From contig NZ_CM001489.1 in assembly GCF_000262465.1 (NCBI RefSeq), positions 3,763,718 through 3,827,717 of the forward strand: DNA of 64,000 bases, written 5' to 3'. This DNA comes from Frankia sp. QA3 (GTDB taxonomy: Bacteria > Actinomycetota > Actinomycetes > Frankiales > Frankiaceae). A model generated the notes under the pieces. It was given only the letters and a program-made list of their open reading frames with translations, had not been told where the DNA came from and searched no databases. Made by a program: the position numbers and the translations under genes. Below are positions 1 to 9,115 of the stretch, one piece after another (the stretch's first letter is position 1; every line of letters begins with the position of its first letter).

Positions 1-1
1 A

Positions 2-3000
2 GCGCCCACCGCCGGCGGTGGGGCCGGCGGTGCCACGCGGGGGTGGCGGCCGGGTGTCCCGCAGCTCGCCATGGGGCTGGTGCTGGTACTCATCGCCGCG
101 GACATGTCGCCGCTGTTCCGCGGCGAGTTCGTCGAGCCGCTGCTCAAACGTCCCGAGAAGGTCCCCGCGTACGAGACTCAGGTCGCCCGGGCACTCGACG
201 CCGGCGACGACGGCTCGCGGGTGCTGGAGCTGCCCGGAGCCGACTTCTCGCACTACCGCTGGGGCAGCACCCTCGACCCGGTCAGCGAGGGGCTGATGGA
301 CCGGCCGCTGGTCCTGCGTGAGCTCATCCCGTACGGCGAGGCCGGCACCGTCGACCTGGTCCGCTCGCTGGACCGCCGGATCCAGGAGGGCGTGCTGGAG
401 ACCTCCGCCGTGCCGGACCTGGCGCGGCTGATGGGCGTCGGCGACGTGATGCTGCGCAGCAACCTCGCCTACGAGCGTTACCGCACCCCGCGGCCCCGCT
501 CGACGTGGGACCTGCTCACCTCGACCCGGCCGGCGGGGCTTGGCGCGCCGCGGACCTTCGGACCGCCGGTGGCCGAGGACCCGGGGATCCCCTTCACCGA
601 CGAGATCACACTCGGCACGAAGACCACGGTGCCCGATCCCCCGGCGCTGGCCGTCTTCCCCGTCTCGGGTACCCAGCCGATCGTGCGCACCGCCACCACC
701 GCCCGGCCGTTGCTGGTCAGCGGCAACGGGGAGGCGCTGGTCGACGCGGCCGCCTCCGGGCTGCTCGCCGAGCCCGTCGCGTCCGGGCGGGCGATCCTCT
801 ACGCCCCCGAGCTGGCCAGCAAGCCTGGCGAGCTGAAGCAGGCCCTCGACGACGGCGCCGACCTGCTCGTCAGTGACACCAACCGGCTGCGGGCCGAGCG
901 CTGGACGGGGGTCCGGGAGAACTTCGGCTACGTCGAGCAGCCCGGCGTCGCCCCGCTGACGAGGGACCCGAACGACAACCGGCTGCCGCTGTTCCCCGAC
1001 GAGACGACCGCCAACGAGACGACGCTGACCCTGCACGCCCCCGGCACCCCGGCGAAGATCGCCGCGGTGACGGCGTCGGCCTACGGCAACTCCTTCGCCT
1101 ACGGCCCCTGGGACCGGCCGGTGCGCGGCATCGACGGCGACATCAACACCGCCTGGCGGGTCGGCGCCTTCACCGACCCGACCGGCGAGGCCTGGCAGAC
1201 GACGCTGGCCGCGCCGACCACGACCGACCACGTCCGGCTCACCCAGCCGCTGTCCGGGCCCCGCAACCGGTGGATCACCCGGGTGACGCTGACCTTCGAC
1301 GGCGGCTCCCCCGTCACCGTCGACCTCAGCCCGTCGTCGCGTACCGAGCTGGGCCAGGTCGTCAGCTTCCCGGCCCGCACGTTCCGCACCCTGCACATCC
1401 AGGTCGACGCGACGAACTACGGCCGCCAGCGCAGCTACGACAACGTCTCCGCCGTCGGTTTCGCGGAGGTCGAGATCCCCGGCGCGGACGGCAAGGCGCT
1501 GACCGCCGACGAGGTACTGCGGATGCCGAGCGACAGCCTCGACGCCGCCGGCGCCTCCTCCCTCGGCCACCGCCTGGCCCTGCAGATGTCGCGGGACCGG
1601 GCCAACCCGGCCGAACCGTTCAAGCAGGACACCGAGGAGATCATCAGCCGGTCGTTCGCGCTTCCGACGGCGCGGACGTTCGCGCTGACCGGTACGGCGC
1701 GGATCTCCGCGTACTCCGCCGACGACCACATCGACCGCCTGCTCGGGCGGCCGTCGAACCTTCCGGTCGTGGCCTCCTCCGGCCGGCTGCCCGGTTCGAT
1801 CGCGGCGCGGTCGTCGAGCGCCTTCGACGGCGACATCACCACGGCGTGGAGCCCCGGCATCGGCGATCCCGAGGGCGGCTGGCTCCAGGTCGTCTCGCCG
1901 ACGCCGATCACCACCTCCTCGGTGACGATGTCCCTCGTCGCCGACGGCCGGCACTCGGTGCCGACCCGGATCGGACTGGTGGTCGACGGCCAGGTCGTCG
2001 GCTCGGTCGGCGTGCCGCCGGTCACCGACACCTCCCAGCGGGGCGGTACCCGACAGGTGACCCTGACCTTCCCGGCCGTCACCGGCAGCACCTGGCGGTT
2101 CGTCGTCGACGACGCGCGCACCGTCAAGAGCATCGACCCGATCAGCCGGTCGCCGCTGTCGATGCCGGTGGGGATCGCCGAGATCGGGCTGCCGGGCCTG
2201 GCCAGCGGCGTCACCGAGGCCGCGGGCACGGGCACGGGCGCGGGCGCGGGCCAGAGCGCCACCGGTACCCAGGGCACGGCGGCCGGTACTCAGGGCACGG
2301 CCGGCGTCGGGGGCGGGAGCGCCGGGGCGGCCTCGGCCCTGCTGCCGGCGCAGCTGCCGGGGACCTGCCGGGACGACCTGCTGAGCATCGACGGCCACCC
2401 GGTCGACCTGCGGATCGACGGTTCCACCTCCGACGCGGTGAACCGCCTCGGCCTGCGGGTCTCCACCTGCGGCGGGGCGCTCACGCTCGGCCCCGGCGAG
2501 CATGTGATCAGGACCGGGGACGGCGCCGAGCTGGGCATGGACATCGACCGCCTCCTGCTCGCCTCGGATGCCGGCGGCGGCCCCTGGCTGGGCGCCGGCG
2601 ACGCCGGCGCGGCCACCGGTGCGCCGACGGCGACCGGCACCGCGACCACCGGCACCGCTGCGGGAGGCACCCCGGCCGGCTCGGCGGCGGCCGGGACGGC
2701 GCCGCGGATCACCGTCCAGTCCTCGGCCGCGACGTCGTTCACCGCGCAGGTCACGGGGGCCCAGCCGGGGACACCGTTCTGGCTGGTGCTCGGGGAGAGC
2801 CTGTCCCGCGGTTGGAAGGCGACGGTGAACGGCGCCGACGCGGGCGAACCGCGGCTGGTCGACGGCTACGCCAACGGCTGGCGGATCACCCCGACGGCCG
2901 CGGCGTTCACCGTGACCCTGACCTGGGCGCCGCAGCAGATCGTCCGGTACTCGTTGGTGCTCTCGGCGGTGACGGTCGTGTTCTTCCTGGCCCTGCTGCT

Positions 3001-3508
3001 GCTCACCACCCGCCGCTCGCGACGGCGGGTGGCGGCGGCGCACGCGGCGGGGGCGGCCGTGCCCGGACCGGACCTGCCGACGGTCGAGGCCTGGTCGATC
3101 CGCCCGGCGCGGGTCGACCGGCGGACGGCGGCGTACGCGGCGGTGGGTGCCGGGCTGCTCGCCACGGTCCTCGTCTCGGTGAGTGCCGGGATCGTCGTCG
3201 CCCTGGCCACCGTGATCGCGCTGCTCGCGCCGCGGGGCAGGTGGCTGACCCGGGTCGGGCCGGCGGTCTGCCTGGCGGTCAGTGCCCTGTACGTGCTGGA
3301 GGTCCAGACCCGCCATTCGCTGCCGACGAACGGTGACTGGGTGGAGGCGTTCGGACGGGTCGCGACGGTGTCGTGGCTCGCGGTGCTGCTGCTGGCCACG
3401 GATCAGCTCGTCGCGGTGCTCCAGGGCCGGCGCCGGGCCGCGGCCGGGTCGCCGACGCAACCACTCGCCGGGCCGAGCGGGACGGAGGCCACCGCCGACA
3501 CCCACTGA
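2..3508 (+). CDS. AftD-like alpha-(1->3)-arabinofuranosyltransferase (DUF3367), 5' partial
   Basis: The reading frame is open from base 2, so the gene starts left of the window; the ATG at 71 lies in a hydrophobic stretch and is probably internal. What remains (about 1,170 codons) is the periplasmic and C-terminal part of a GT-C membrane enzyme that adds arabinofuranose to cell-wall arabinan. Two discoidin-like (F5/8 type C) beta-sandwich domains are visible, at about residues 330-470 and 560-700 counted from base 71, each with an FDGDITTAW or IDGDINTAW motif. A Gly/Thr/Ala-rich linker follows at about 715-760 and another near 850. Four C-terminal hydrophobic segments lie at about 960-980, 1015-1050, 1055-1075 and 1090-1110. 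The mycobacterial AftD is about 1,400 residues, so the missing N-terminal membrane catalytic part fits the truncation. The family call comes from architecture and remembered similarity. Confidence 0.8.
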   Translation, partial: APTAGGGAGGATRGWRPGVPQLAMGLVLVLIAADMSPLFRGEFVEPLLKRPEKVPAYETQVARALDAGDDGSRVLELPGADFSHYRWGSTLDPVSEGLMDRPLVLRELIPYGEAGTVDLVRSLDRRIQEGVLETSAVPDLARLMGVGDVMLRSNLAYERYRTPRPRSTWDLLTSTRPAGLGAPRTFGPPVAEDPGIPFTDEITLGTKTTVPDPPALAVFPVSGTQPIVRTATTARPLLVSGNGEALVDAAASGLLAEPVASGRAILYAPELASKPGELKQALDDGADLLVSDTNRLRAERWTGVRENFGYVEQPGVAPLTRDPNDNRLPLFPDETTANETTLTLHAPGTPAKIAAVTASAYGNSFAYGPWDRPVRGIDGDINTAWRVGAFTDPTGEAWQTTLAAPTTTDHVRLTQPLSGPRNRWITRVTLTFDGGSPVTVDLSPSSRTELGQVVSFPARTFRTLHIQVDATNYGRQRSYDNVSAVGFAEVEIPGADGKALTADEVLRMPSDSLDAAGASSLGHRLALQMSRDRANPAEPFKQDTEEIISRSFALPTARTFALTGTARISAYSADDHIDRLLGRPSNLPVVASSGRLPGSIAARSSSAFDGDITTAWSPGIGDPEGGWLQVVSPTPITTSSVTMSLVADGRHSVPTRIGLVVDGQVVGSVGVPPVTDTSQRGGTRQVTLTFPAVTGSTWRFVVDDARTVKSIDPISRSPLSMPVGIAEIGLPGLASGVTEAAGTGTGAGAGQSATGTQGTAAGTQGTAGVGGGSAGAASALLPAQLPGTCRDDLLSIDGHPVDLRIDGSTSDAVNRLGLRVSTCGGALTLGPGEHVIRTGDGAELGMDIDRLLLASDAGGGPWLGAGDAGAATGAPTATGTATTGTAAGGTPAGSAAAGTAPRITVQSSAATSFTAQVTGAQPGTPFWLVLGESLSRGWKATVNGADAGEPRLVDGYANGWRITPTAAAFTVTLTWAPQQIVRYSLVLSAVTVVFFLALLLLTTRRSRRRVAAAHAAGAAVPGPDLPTVEAWSIRPARVDRRTAAYAAVGAGLLATVLVSVSAGIVVALATVIALLAPRGRWLTRVGPAVCLAVSALYVLEVQTRHSLPTNGDWVEAFGRVATVSWLAVLLLATDQLVAVLQGRRRAAAGSPTQPLAGPSGTEATADTH

Positions 3509-3564
3509 TGACCGCGATGCGGCAGGTCCCGACGTAGCGGCATGCCCACCACCTGGCATCCCGG

Positions 3565-3591
3565 TGCTCCTGCAACAGTGTTGCAGGAGCA
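3565..3591. promoter_or_regulatory. Nur-type nickel operator
   Basis: A perfect 27-bp palindrome with 13-bp arms around a single G. Its core TGCAA-N5-TTGCA matches the Nur box described for the nickel-dependent Fur-family repressor of Streptomyces (tTGCaa-N5-ttGCAA). It sits 84 bp upstream of a nickel permease gene. Nickel-dependent repression of that permease is the inference. Confidence 0.8.
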
Positions 3592-3675
3592 CATTCGTCC
3601 CGGTTATGGTCGTGCCTGCCCGGCCGGCAGGACACCACCCGAGGTCGGTAACGGGGCGTCACAAGGGGGCATGCC

Positions 3676-4821
3676 ATGGCCACGCAGGTCGCCGCTGGAA
3701 CAGAACGGAACCTGCGGGCCCGGGTGGGCGGTGCGCTCGACCGGCGGGAGTGGACGACGGTCGCTGCCATGGCCGCCGTCATCGTCGGCCTGCACGTCGT
3801 CGGCTGGATCCTGCTGACCGCGGTCATCGCGCCGCACCACTACCGGTTCGGCGCCGACGGCCAGGTGTTCGGCGTCGGCCTCGGGGTCACCGCCTACACC
3901 CTCGGCCTTCGCCACGCGTTCGACGCCGACCACATCGCCGCGATCGACAACACCACCCGCAAGCTCATGACGGACGGTCGGCGGCCGCTGTCCGTCGGGT
4001 TCTTCTTCTCCCTCGGCCACTCGACGATCGTGTTCGCGCTGGCCATCCTGTTCGGCATCGGGGTGCGCTCGCTGGCCGGCCAGGTCTCCGACGACGGGTC
4101 GACCCTGCATGACGTCACCGGCTGGATCGGGACCACCGTCTCCGGCGGATTCCTTTACCTCATCGCCGGAATCAACCTCGTCGTACTCGTCGGCATCGTG
4201 GCGGTGTTCCGCGACATGCGCCGCGGACTCGTGGACGAGGCGGCGCTGGAGGAGCGGCTGAACTCCCGCGGGTTCGCGAACCGCCTGCTCGGCCGCTTCA
4301 CGCGGGCGATCACCCGGCCGTGGCAGATGTATCCGCTCGGGCTGCTGTTCGGTCTGGGTTTCGACACCGCGACGGAGGTCGCGCTGCTGTTCCTCGCCGC
4401 GGGTGCCGCCGGCAGCGGGCTGCCCTGGTACGCCATCCTCGTGCTGCCGGTCCTCTTCGCCGCCGGGATGAGCCTGCTGGACACGATCGACGGTTCGTTC
4501 ATGAACTTCGCCTACGGCTGGGCCTTCTCCAAGCCGGTCCGCAAGGCGTACTACAACATCACCATCACGGGCCTGTCGGTCGCGGTCGCGTTCCTCATCG
4601 GCACCGTCGAGCTGCTCGGCATCCTCGCCGAGAAGGCGCATCTGTCGGGTGGTTTCTGGGACTGGGTCTCGGGGCTCGACCTGAACGTCGTCGGCTACTT
4701 CATCGTCGGCCTGTTCGTCGCCACCTGGGCGGTGAGCCTGCTGGTGTGGAAGGTCGGCCGCATCGAGGAGAGGTGGACGGCGGCGGGGCCCGAGCGCGGC
4801 CAGCCCGAGCCGATGGCCTGA
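3676..4821 (+). CDS. NiCoT-family nickel/cobalt permease
   Basis: A 381-residue polytopic membrane protein that takes up Ni2+ (possibly Co2+). It carries the family signatures: RHAFDADHI at about residue 77 (the HX4DH metal-selectivity motif in helix II), LGFDTATEV at about 230 and GMSLLDTIDGSF at about 265. Eight or so hydrophobic segments and the length match HoxN/NicT proteins. The ATG at 3676 follows a purine-rich AAGGGGG. The gene stands alone, with no urease, hydrogenase or NiSOD gene nearby. The Nur-type palindrome upstream suggests it is shut off when nickel is plentiful. Nickel is favoured over cobalt because of that operator; the sequence alone does not settle it. Confidence 0.9.
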   Translation: MATQVAAGTERNLRARVGGALDRREWTTVAAMAAVIVGLHVVGWILLTAVIAPHHYRFGADGQVFGVGLGVTAYTLGLRHAFDADHIAAIDNTTRKLMTDGRRPLSVGFFFSLGHSTIVFALAILFGIGVRSLAGQVSDDGSTLHDVTGWIGTTVSGGFLYLIAGINLVVLVGIVAVFRDMRRGLVDEAALEERLNSRGFANRLLGRFTRAITRPWQMYPLGLLFGLGFDTATEVALLFLAAGAAGSGLPWYAILVLPVLFAAGMSLLDTIDGSFMNFAYGWAFSKPVRKAYYNITITGLSVAVAFLIGTVELLGILAEKAHLSGGFWDWVSGLDLNVVGYFIVGLFVATWAVSLLVWKVGRIEERWTAAGPERGQPEPMA

Positions 4822-4979
4822 GCGGGTCACCACGGCGAACCCGCCCGGGTCAGCCCGACCCCGCATACGCATCGTCACCAGCGTGGCCCACCCTCGCGGG
4901 TGAGTCCGCCCCTTCGGTCGCCTTTTACCCGGACATCGCGGACCCGCTCGACACGCGGAGCCCATCCGTTTCACCACGG

Positions 4980-5001
4980 AGAGTAATTATGATCTTACTC
5001 T
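4980..5001. promoter_or_regulatory. AT-rich inverted repeat upstream of glycosidase gene
   Basis: AGAGTAA and TTACTCT face each other across an 8-bp spacer, in a rare AT-rich patch about 80 bp before the secreted glycosidase. It could be an operator; no cognate regulator is evident. The rest of 4822-5081 holds no gene that I can support. Confidence 0.4.
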
Positions 5002-5081
5002 CTGCCTAGTATCCCCCCTGTTAGCGACTGGCCACGACCGACGTACGTCGATTCCGAGGACCGATTGCATCAGGCGGGGGA

Positions 5082-6638
5082 ATGACTCGAACAGTGCAGG
5101 CAAGGCCGCCCATGGGACGCCACCGGCGGGAAACCCGGACATGGGGTCCGAGCAGGGCCCGGGCGACAGGGAAAACGGCGGGGAAATTTCGGAGGACGCG
5201 TCGACGGGGAATCCGCCGATGGCTTCTTCTCGTCATTCTCTGCATCGCCCCGCTATTTCTGTTGGGAGGACGGATAAACCCGGCGCTCGCGGTCTTCGAG
5301 CAGACGGGATCAATTGAGGACGACAGCCGTCAGATCAGCTATGTGAACGTGTGGACCACCTGCGGTGGATGTGCGCCGCCCACGGACAACAGCAGCTACC
5401 GCTACTCGGTCGCCGCGGGGTCGACGGTCGGGATCCGGTTCATCGGTGCCCAGATCGACATCTACGGCATCCGGTCCCCGCAGGGCGGGATCATCACGGT
5501 GAGCATCGACGGGCAGGCCCCCTACGCCGTCAACACCTTCGCCCCGCTGCCCAACAAGGCGCTGCTCTACCGCTCGTCGGTGCTCAGCGACGGGCCGCAC
5601 ACCGCCTTCGTCGTCAACGTCGGCCGGTCCGCGGGCGGGTCGACGGGCACCTGGGTCGGTTTCGACAAGGCCGACACGTTCCGCGAGGTCACCCCGACGG
5701 CTCCGCCCACGACACCGCCGACGGGGCCGAACCGCTCCGGACTGCCGTGGCTGTCGGGAGTCAACGGGGATCCGATCATGGTGCCGGCCAACGTCGACGG
5801 TTTCTGCGCCGACCGCGGCAGCCCCTGCGACCTCTCCCACGTCTTCGTCAGCCGCAACAGCTGGCAGAACATGGTTGCCCCGTCCTGGACACAACAGAAC
5901 TTCGCCGGGTGGCCGGGTCGGCTGGTCATCTCCGTGCCGCCGTTCCCGGAGAACATCGGGGCCTCCCTGGAGACGTGCGCGACGGGGGCATACGACACCT
6001 ACTGGCGGCAGTTCGGCAACACCCTGAACTCGACCCGCCGGCAGAACTCCATCATCCGGATCGCGTGGGAGGGCAACGGCGACTGGTACCAGTGGTCCGG
6101 GCGGAACCCGACCGCGTACGTCAACTGCTGGCGTAAGGTCGCCGACGCCATCCGGTCGACGGCGAATCCCGATCCGCTGCTCGACTGGTCCATCAACGCC
6201 CACTACTCCCAGAACCCGCCGAGCCACAACCCGCTGGACCTCTATCCGGGTGACCAGTGGGTCGATCTGATCGGTATCGATGCCTACGACCACTACCCGC
6301 CGTCGCGGACACTTGGGGAGTTCAACAAGCAGGCGAACGAGACCGGCGGCATCACCTGGCTGTACAACTTCGCCCGCCAGCACGGGAAACTTTTCGGCGT
6401 CGGGGAATGGGGCGTGGTCAGCGGTCGCGACGACGACGGCGCCGGCGACAACCCGAGCTACATCCAGTTCATGTGGGACTGGATGCGGGAACGGGCCGGC
6501 AAGGGGTTCTACTACGAGAACTACTACAACACCTGCGAGCCCCCCAACGTCGGATCGAACCTCTATCGACCGTTGGACACCGAGCACTGCCTGTTCAAGA
6601 ACAACCAGTCCGCGGCCCGTTACAGCGCCCTGTGGTGA
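5082..6638 (+). CDS. Secreted GH26-like glycoside hydrolase
   Basis: A 518-residue exported protein. A long basic N-region is followed by a hydrophobic core at about residues 46-62 and an ALA-type cleavage region. Residues 70-205 look like a compact beta-sandwich of carbohydrate-binding type, then a Thr/Pro linker, then a catalytic domain at about 225-518. The motif RIAWEGNGDWYQW places a candidate acid/base Glu at residue 330, and GVGEWG places a candidate nucleophile at Glu442, the arrangement of GH26 (mannanase or related) and similar clan GH-A enzymes. Substrate is unknown. The ATG at 5082 follows GGCGGGGGA; an internal ATG at 5112 is an alternative that would shorten the basic N-region. 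A short AT-rich inverted repeat lies upstream. Confidence 0.75.
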   Translation: MTRTVQARPPMGRHRRETRTWGPSRARATGKTAGKFRRTRRRGIRRWLLLVILCIAPLFLLGGRINPALAVFEQTGSIEDDSRQISYVNVWTTCGGCAPPTDNSSYRYSVAAGSTVGIRFIGAQIDIYGIRSPQGGIITVSIDGQAPYAVNTFAPLPNKALLYRSSVLSDGPHTAFVVNVGRSAGGSTGTWVGFDKADTFREVTPTAPPTTPPTGPNRSGLPWLSGVNGDPIMVPANVDGFCADRGSPCDLSHVFVSRNSWQNMVAPSWTQQNFAGWPGRLVISVPPFPENIGASLETCATGAYDTYWRQFGNTLNSTRRQNSIIRIAWEGNGDWYQWSGRNPTAYVNCWRKVADAIRSTANPDPLLDWSINAHYSQNPPSHNPLDLYPGDQWVDLIGIDAYDHYPPSRTLGEFNKQANETGGITWLYNFARQHGKLFGVGEWGVVSGRDDDGAGDNPSYIQFMWDWMRERAGKGFYYENYYNTCEPPNVGSNLYRPLDTEHCLFKNNQSAARYSALW

Positions 6639-6811
6639 CGCGTGAGGCTGCTCGGGCCGTCCCGCCGCCCCCCGGCGACGGTCCCTCCGGCGACTGTCGC
6701 TGACGACGACCGGGTGTCGGAAACGGGGCCGGTGCGGCGGGATCCCTTCCCGCCGCACCGCCCTCCCCGTCCCCCGGGCTCGTTTCCCTTGGTGCGGACG
6801 GCTGCGGCGGG

Positions 6812-7237
6812 TCAGGGGGTCGCGGAGTCGGGGGCGGGCGGGGGGCCGGCGGTCCCGGCGGGTCGACCGAGCAGGGCGGCGAGGCGGTCCAGCTCGGCCT
6901 CCGGGTCGCCGGTCAGGCCGGTATGGACGGGCGAGGTCTGCACGACGGTGCTGCGCGGCGCGGTCAGCCAGCGGAACCGCTCGCCGGCGGTAAGCCGCCC
7001 GGCCGGGCCGGCCTGCTCGCCGCCGCAGCAGACCGCACGAAACGCCGCCAGATGGGCGACGACGACGGCCGGGTCGAGGTAGGGGTCGAGGACGCCCAGG
7101 CGCCCCTCGTCGAGCCGGCAGCGCAGGTCCAGGTAACGGGAGCGCTGGCAGTACAGCATCACGCCGACGTTGACGAACTCGCCCCGCTCCACCCGCGGGA
7201 CGATCCGGATCACCGCGTATTCGAACAGCTCACGCAT
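6812..7237 (-). CDS. DUF3037 protein, partner of HipA-like kinase
   Basis: A 141-residue cytoplasmic protein beginning MRELFEYAVIRIVPRVERGE. This EYAVIR..P...RGEFVNVGV opening is typical of DUF3037, a family of unknown function usually encoded next to HipA-like kinases. The ATG at 7237 is chosen because the conserved region starts there; longer readings only add Arg/Gly-rich shadow sequence. It overlaps the end of the upstream kinase gene by 8 bp, so the two are probably translationally coupled. A joint role is implied by neighbourhood only. Confidence 0.75.
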   Translation of the reverse strand: MRELFEYAVIRIVPRVERGEFVNVGVMLYCQRSRYLDLRCRLDEGRLGVLDPYLDPAVVVAHLAAFRAVCCGGEQAGPAGRLTAGERFRWLTAPRSTVVQTSPVHTGLTGDPEAELDRLAALLGRPAGTAGPPPAPDSATP

Positions 7238-8174
7238 CGCGGTTGTCCGGAGCGGCCGTCCCACCGGTACGCAACCAGTCCCCGGCGCGCAGCCAGTCCG
7301 GCCGCCCCGACCTTCCCGCCCCCGAGCCACCCGCCCCGCCCGAGCCAGCACCGACCCGGCGGCGGGCTATCGCGGCCGCCGCCCGGGCGCCCGGAGCCAT
7401 CTCGGCGACCGGGCGCGCCTCGGCCAACGCCGCGGTGACCGCGTCGCGCCAGGACGGGCGGGCCGCGACCCGTTCCAGCAGCCAGCCGACGTAGTCGGCG
7501 CGCGGGACGTCCAGCCAGGCGTCGGGCACCCGGGCGAGAACCGCGGTCAGCAGCTCCGCGTCGATCCGCGGGGCCAGCGCGGCGTCGGCGGCGGCGAACG
7601 TCGCGGGTTCGGCGGCCACGACCGGCAGGACCACATGGTCGGCGACGCCGGGCAGCACCCGGCCGACCGTCGCGGCCGCGCTCGCCCAGTCGTGATGGGG
7701 GTACAGGGCGGCGCCGTGGTCGATCAACCACAGCCGCCCGCCCCAGACCAGCAGATTCGGGTTGCGCCAGGACCGGTCGACGTTCAGCGTCAGGGCGTCG
7801 AGCCAGAGCACCCGAGCGGCGGTCTCGGGCGTGACGTCGAAAGCCAGCGGATCGTAGGTGATGGACCCAGGCAGGTAGTCCATGCCGAGGTTGAGCCCGG
7901 CGCTGGCCCGCAGCAGGTCCTGGACCTCCTGGTCCGGCTCGGTGCGGCCGAGCTCGGGGTCGACGTCGATGAGGACGAGCTCGGGCATCGGGAGCCCGAG
8001 CTCGCGGGCGAGCTCGCCGACGATCACCTCGGCGACCAGCGCCTTCGGCCCCTGCCCGGCGCCGCTGAACTTCACGACCCAGGTGCCGAGGTCATCGCCC
8101 TCCATCAGGCCGGGCAGGCTCCCGCCCTCCCGCAGCGGCGTCGCGTACCGCACCGCCGTGACGTGTCGCAACAT
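7230..8174 (-). CDS. HipA-like kinase
   Basis: A 314-residue protein with a HipA-type kinase fold. Residues 1-45 form the nucleotide-binding lobe (LREGGSLPGLMEGDDLGTWVVKFSG, with the Lys of WVVKF), followed by the helical segment PKALVAEVIVGELAREL. The catalytic loop shows LTLNVDRSWRNPNLL, and WLIDHGAALYPH supplies the metal-binding Asp. It is shorter than E. coli HipA (about 440) and lacks the HipA N-terminal subdomain, as is usual for the kinases paired with DUF3037. The ATG at 8174 directly starts the conserved region. No HipB-type antitoxin is next door, so I would not call it a classical toxin. Confidence 0.75.
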   Translation of the reverse strand: MLRHVTAVRYATPLREGGSLPGLMEGDDLGTWVVKFSGAGQGPKALVAEVIVGELARELGLPMPELVLIDVDPELGRTEPDQEVQDLLRASAGLNLGMDYLPGSITYDPLAFDVTPETAARVLWLDALTLNVDRSWRNPNLLVWGGRLWLIDHGAALYPHHDWASAAATVGRVLPGVADHVVLPVVAAEPATFAAADAALAPRIDAELLTAVLARVPDAWLDVPRADYVGWLLERVAARPSWRDAVTAALAEARPVAEMAPGARAAAAIARRRVGAGSGGAGGSGAGRSGRPDWLRAGDWLRTGGTAAPDNRDA

Positions 8175-8305
8175 CCCGCCAGTCTGCCCGAGTCGCCGCT
8201 CCGCCCGAGCCGCCCACCTGCCTGTCGACCACCGCCGTCCAGCCACCGGCCCGGACCAGCCACCGGCCCGAACCAGCCACGCCGCGGCGACGGCGGGCAA
8301 CGGGG

Positions 8306-9043
8306 TCAGCGGGGGTGGACCGCCCAGGCCGCGGCGGGCGTTGCGGTGACGGCGGACAGCGGGGGTGCCGCCGCCCGCCGGCCTGGTTCCGGGCGGCTGC
8401 CGGCGGGCGCGTCCCAGGCGGCCCCCGAGGCGGCGGGCGGGGTCGTCGCCCCGCTGAGGCCGGGCATGAGGAACCAGACGTCGGCGCCGGGCCCGGACGC
8501 CAGCCCCACCTGCTCCGGCCGGAAGTCGCGGCCGCGCAACCCCGGGTAGTCGTGCTCGACCACGTCGTCGAAGAGCTCGCCGGACACGGCGAGGGCGAGA
8601 TCGACACTCGGATGACGCCGCAGCTCGGATCGTAACGCGGCACAGTCGCGCAGTGCGGCGACCTTCACCACCGCCCGCCCGGAGAAACCCGATTCGTCGA
8701 GGTAGGTGATTCCCTGGTGCAGCGCCACCCGCAGGCGCACCCGTTCCGTCTGCGGCACCCCGTCGTTCAGCCGGGCGATGATGGAACGCAGGGTGTCGAC
8801 AAATGCCGCGACGAACCGCCCCTCGTCGATTCCGGGCGGCAGGAAAGCGATTTCCCCACCGCCCACGGCGGGCGGGTTCCAGTGCGCCCGGTCCAGGGCG
8901 GCGACGCGACCAAGCTCCTCGATGACGGCGCTCAGATCCCGCCGCCATCGCCGCGGCCGTAGTACACCGGGTATCTCGCCGGCGTCCCCGTCGATCTCCA
9001 TCGCGACGCACAACCGCCGGATACCCGGTGGTCTTTCACTCAC
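8306..9043 (-). CDS. Degenerate nucleotidyl-cyclase-like protein
   Basis: A 245-residue cytoplasmic protein whose core (about residues 35-195) resembles a class III nucleotidyl cyclase domain: RVRLRVALHQGITYLDESGFSGRAVVKVAALRD followed by a helix and LALAVSGELFDDVV. The metal-binding and transition-state residues of active cyclases are not evident, and the C-terminal 50 residues are Pro/Ala-rich and low in complexity. Such cyclase-like domains occur in actinobacterial signalling and conflict proteins. The gene follows the Crp-family regulator gene on the same strand after 72 bp, so the pair may form an operon in which this protein senses or binds a nucleotide. Function is unproven. Confidence 0.5.
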   Translation of the reverse strand: MSERPPGIRRLCVAMEIDGDAGEIPGVLRPRRWRRDLSAVIEELGRVAALDRAHWNPPAVGGGEIAFLPPGIDEGRFVAAFVDTLRSIIARLNDGVPQTERVRLRVALHQGITYLDESGFSGRAVVKVAALRDCAALRSELRRHPSVDLALAVSGELFDDVVEHDYPGLRGRDFRPEQVGLASGPGADVWFLMPGLSGATTPPAASGAAWDAPAGSRPEPGRRAAAPPLSAVTATPAAAWAVHPR

Positions 9044-9115
9044 GCTGAACCTCCGCGGGTCGGAGCCGAGGGGGTTTCAGTGTCACCGGGGGGCGAGGAC
9101 GGCCGCCCCGTATTC

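Noticed and set aside
1270-3336. Long Arg-rich plus-strand frame inside the AftD-like gene
   Set aside because: It is a shifted-frame shadow typical of GC-rich DNA: extremely rich in Arg, Gly and Pro, with no domain.
3279-4977. Frames opposite the nickel permease
   Set aside because: They mirror the codon bias of the permease gene and lack any conserved motif.
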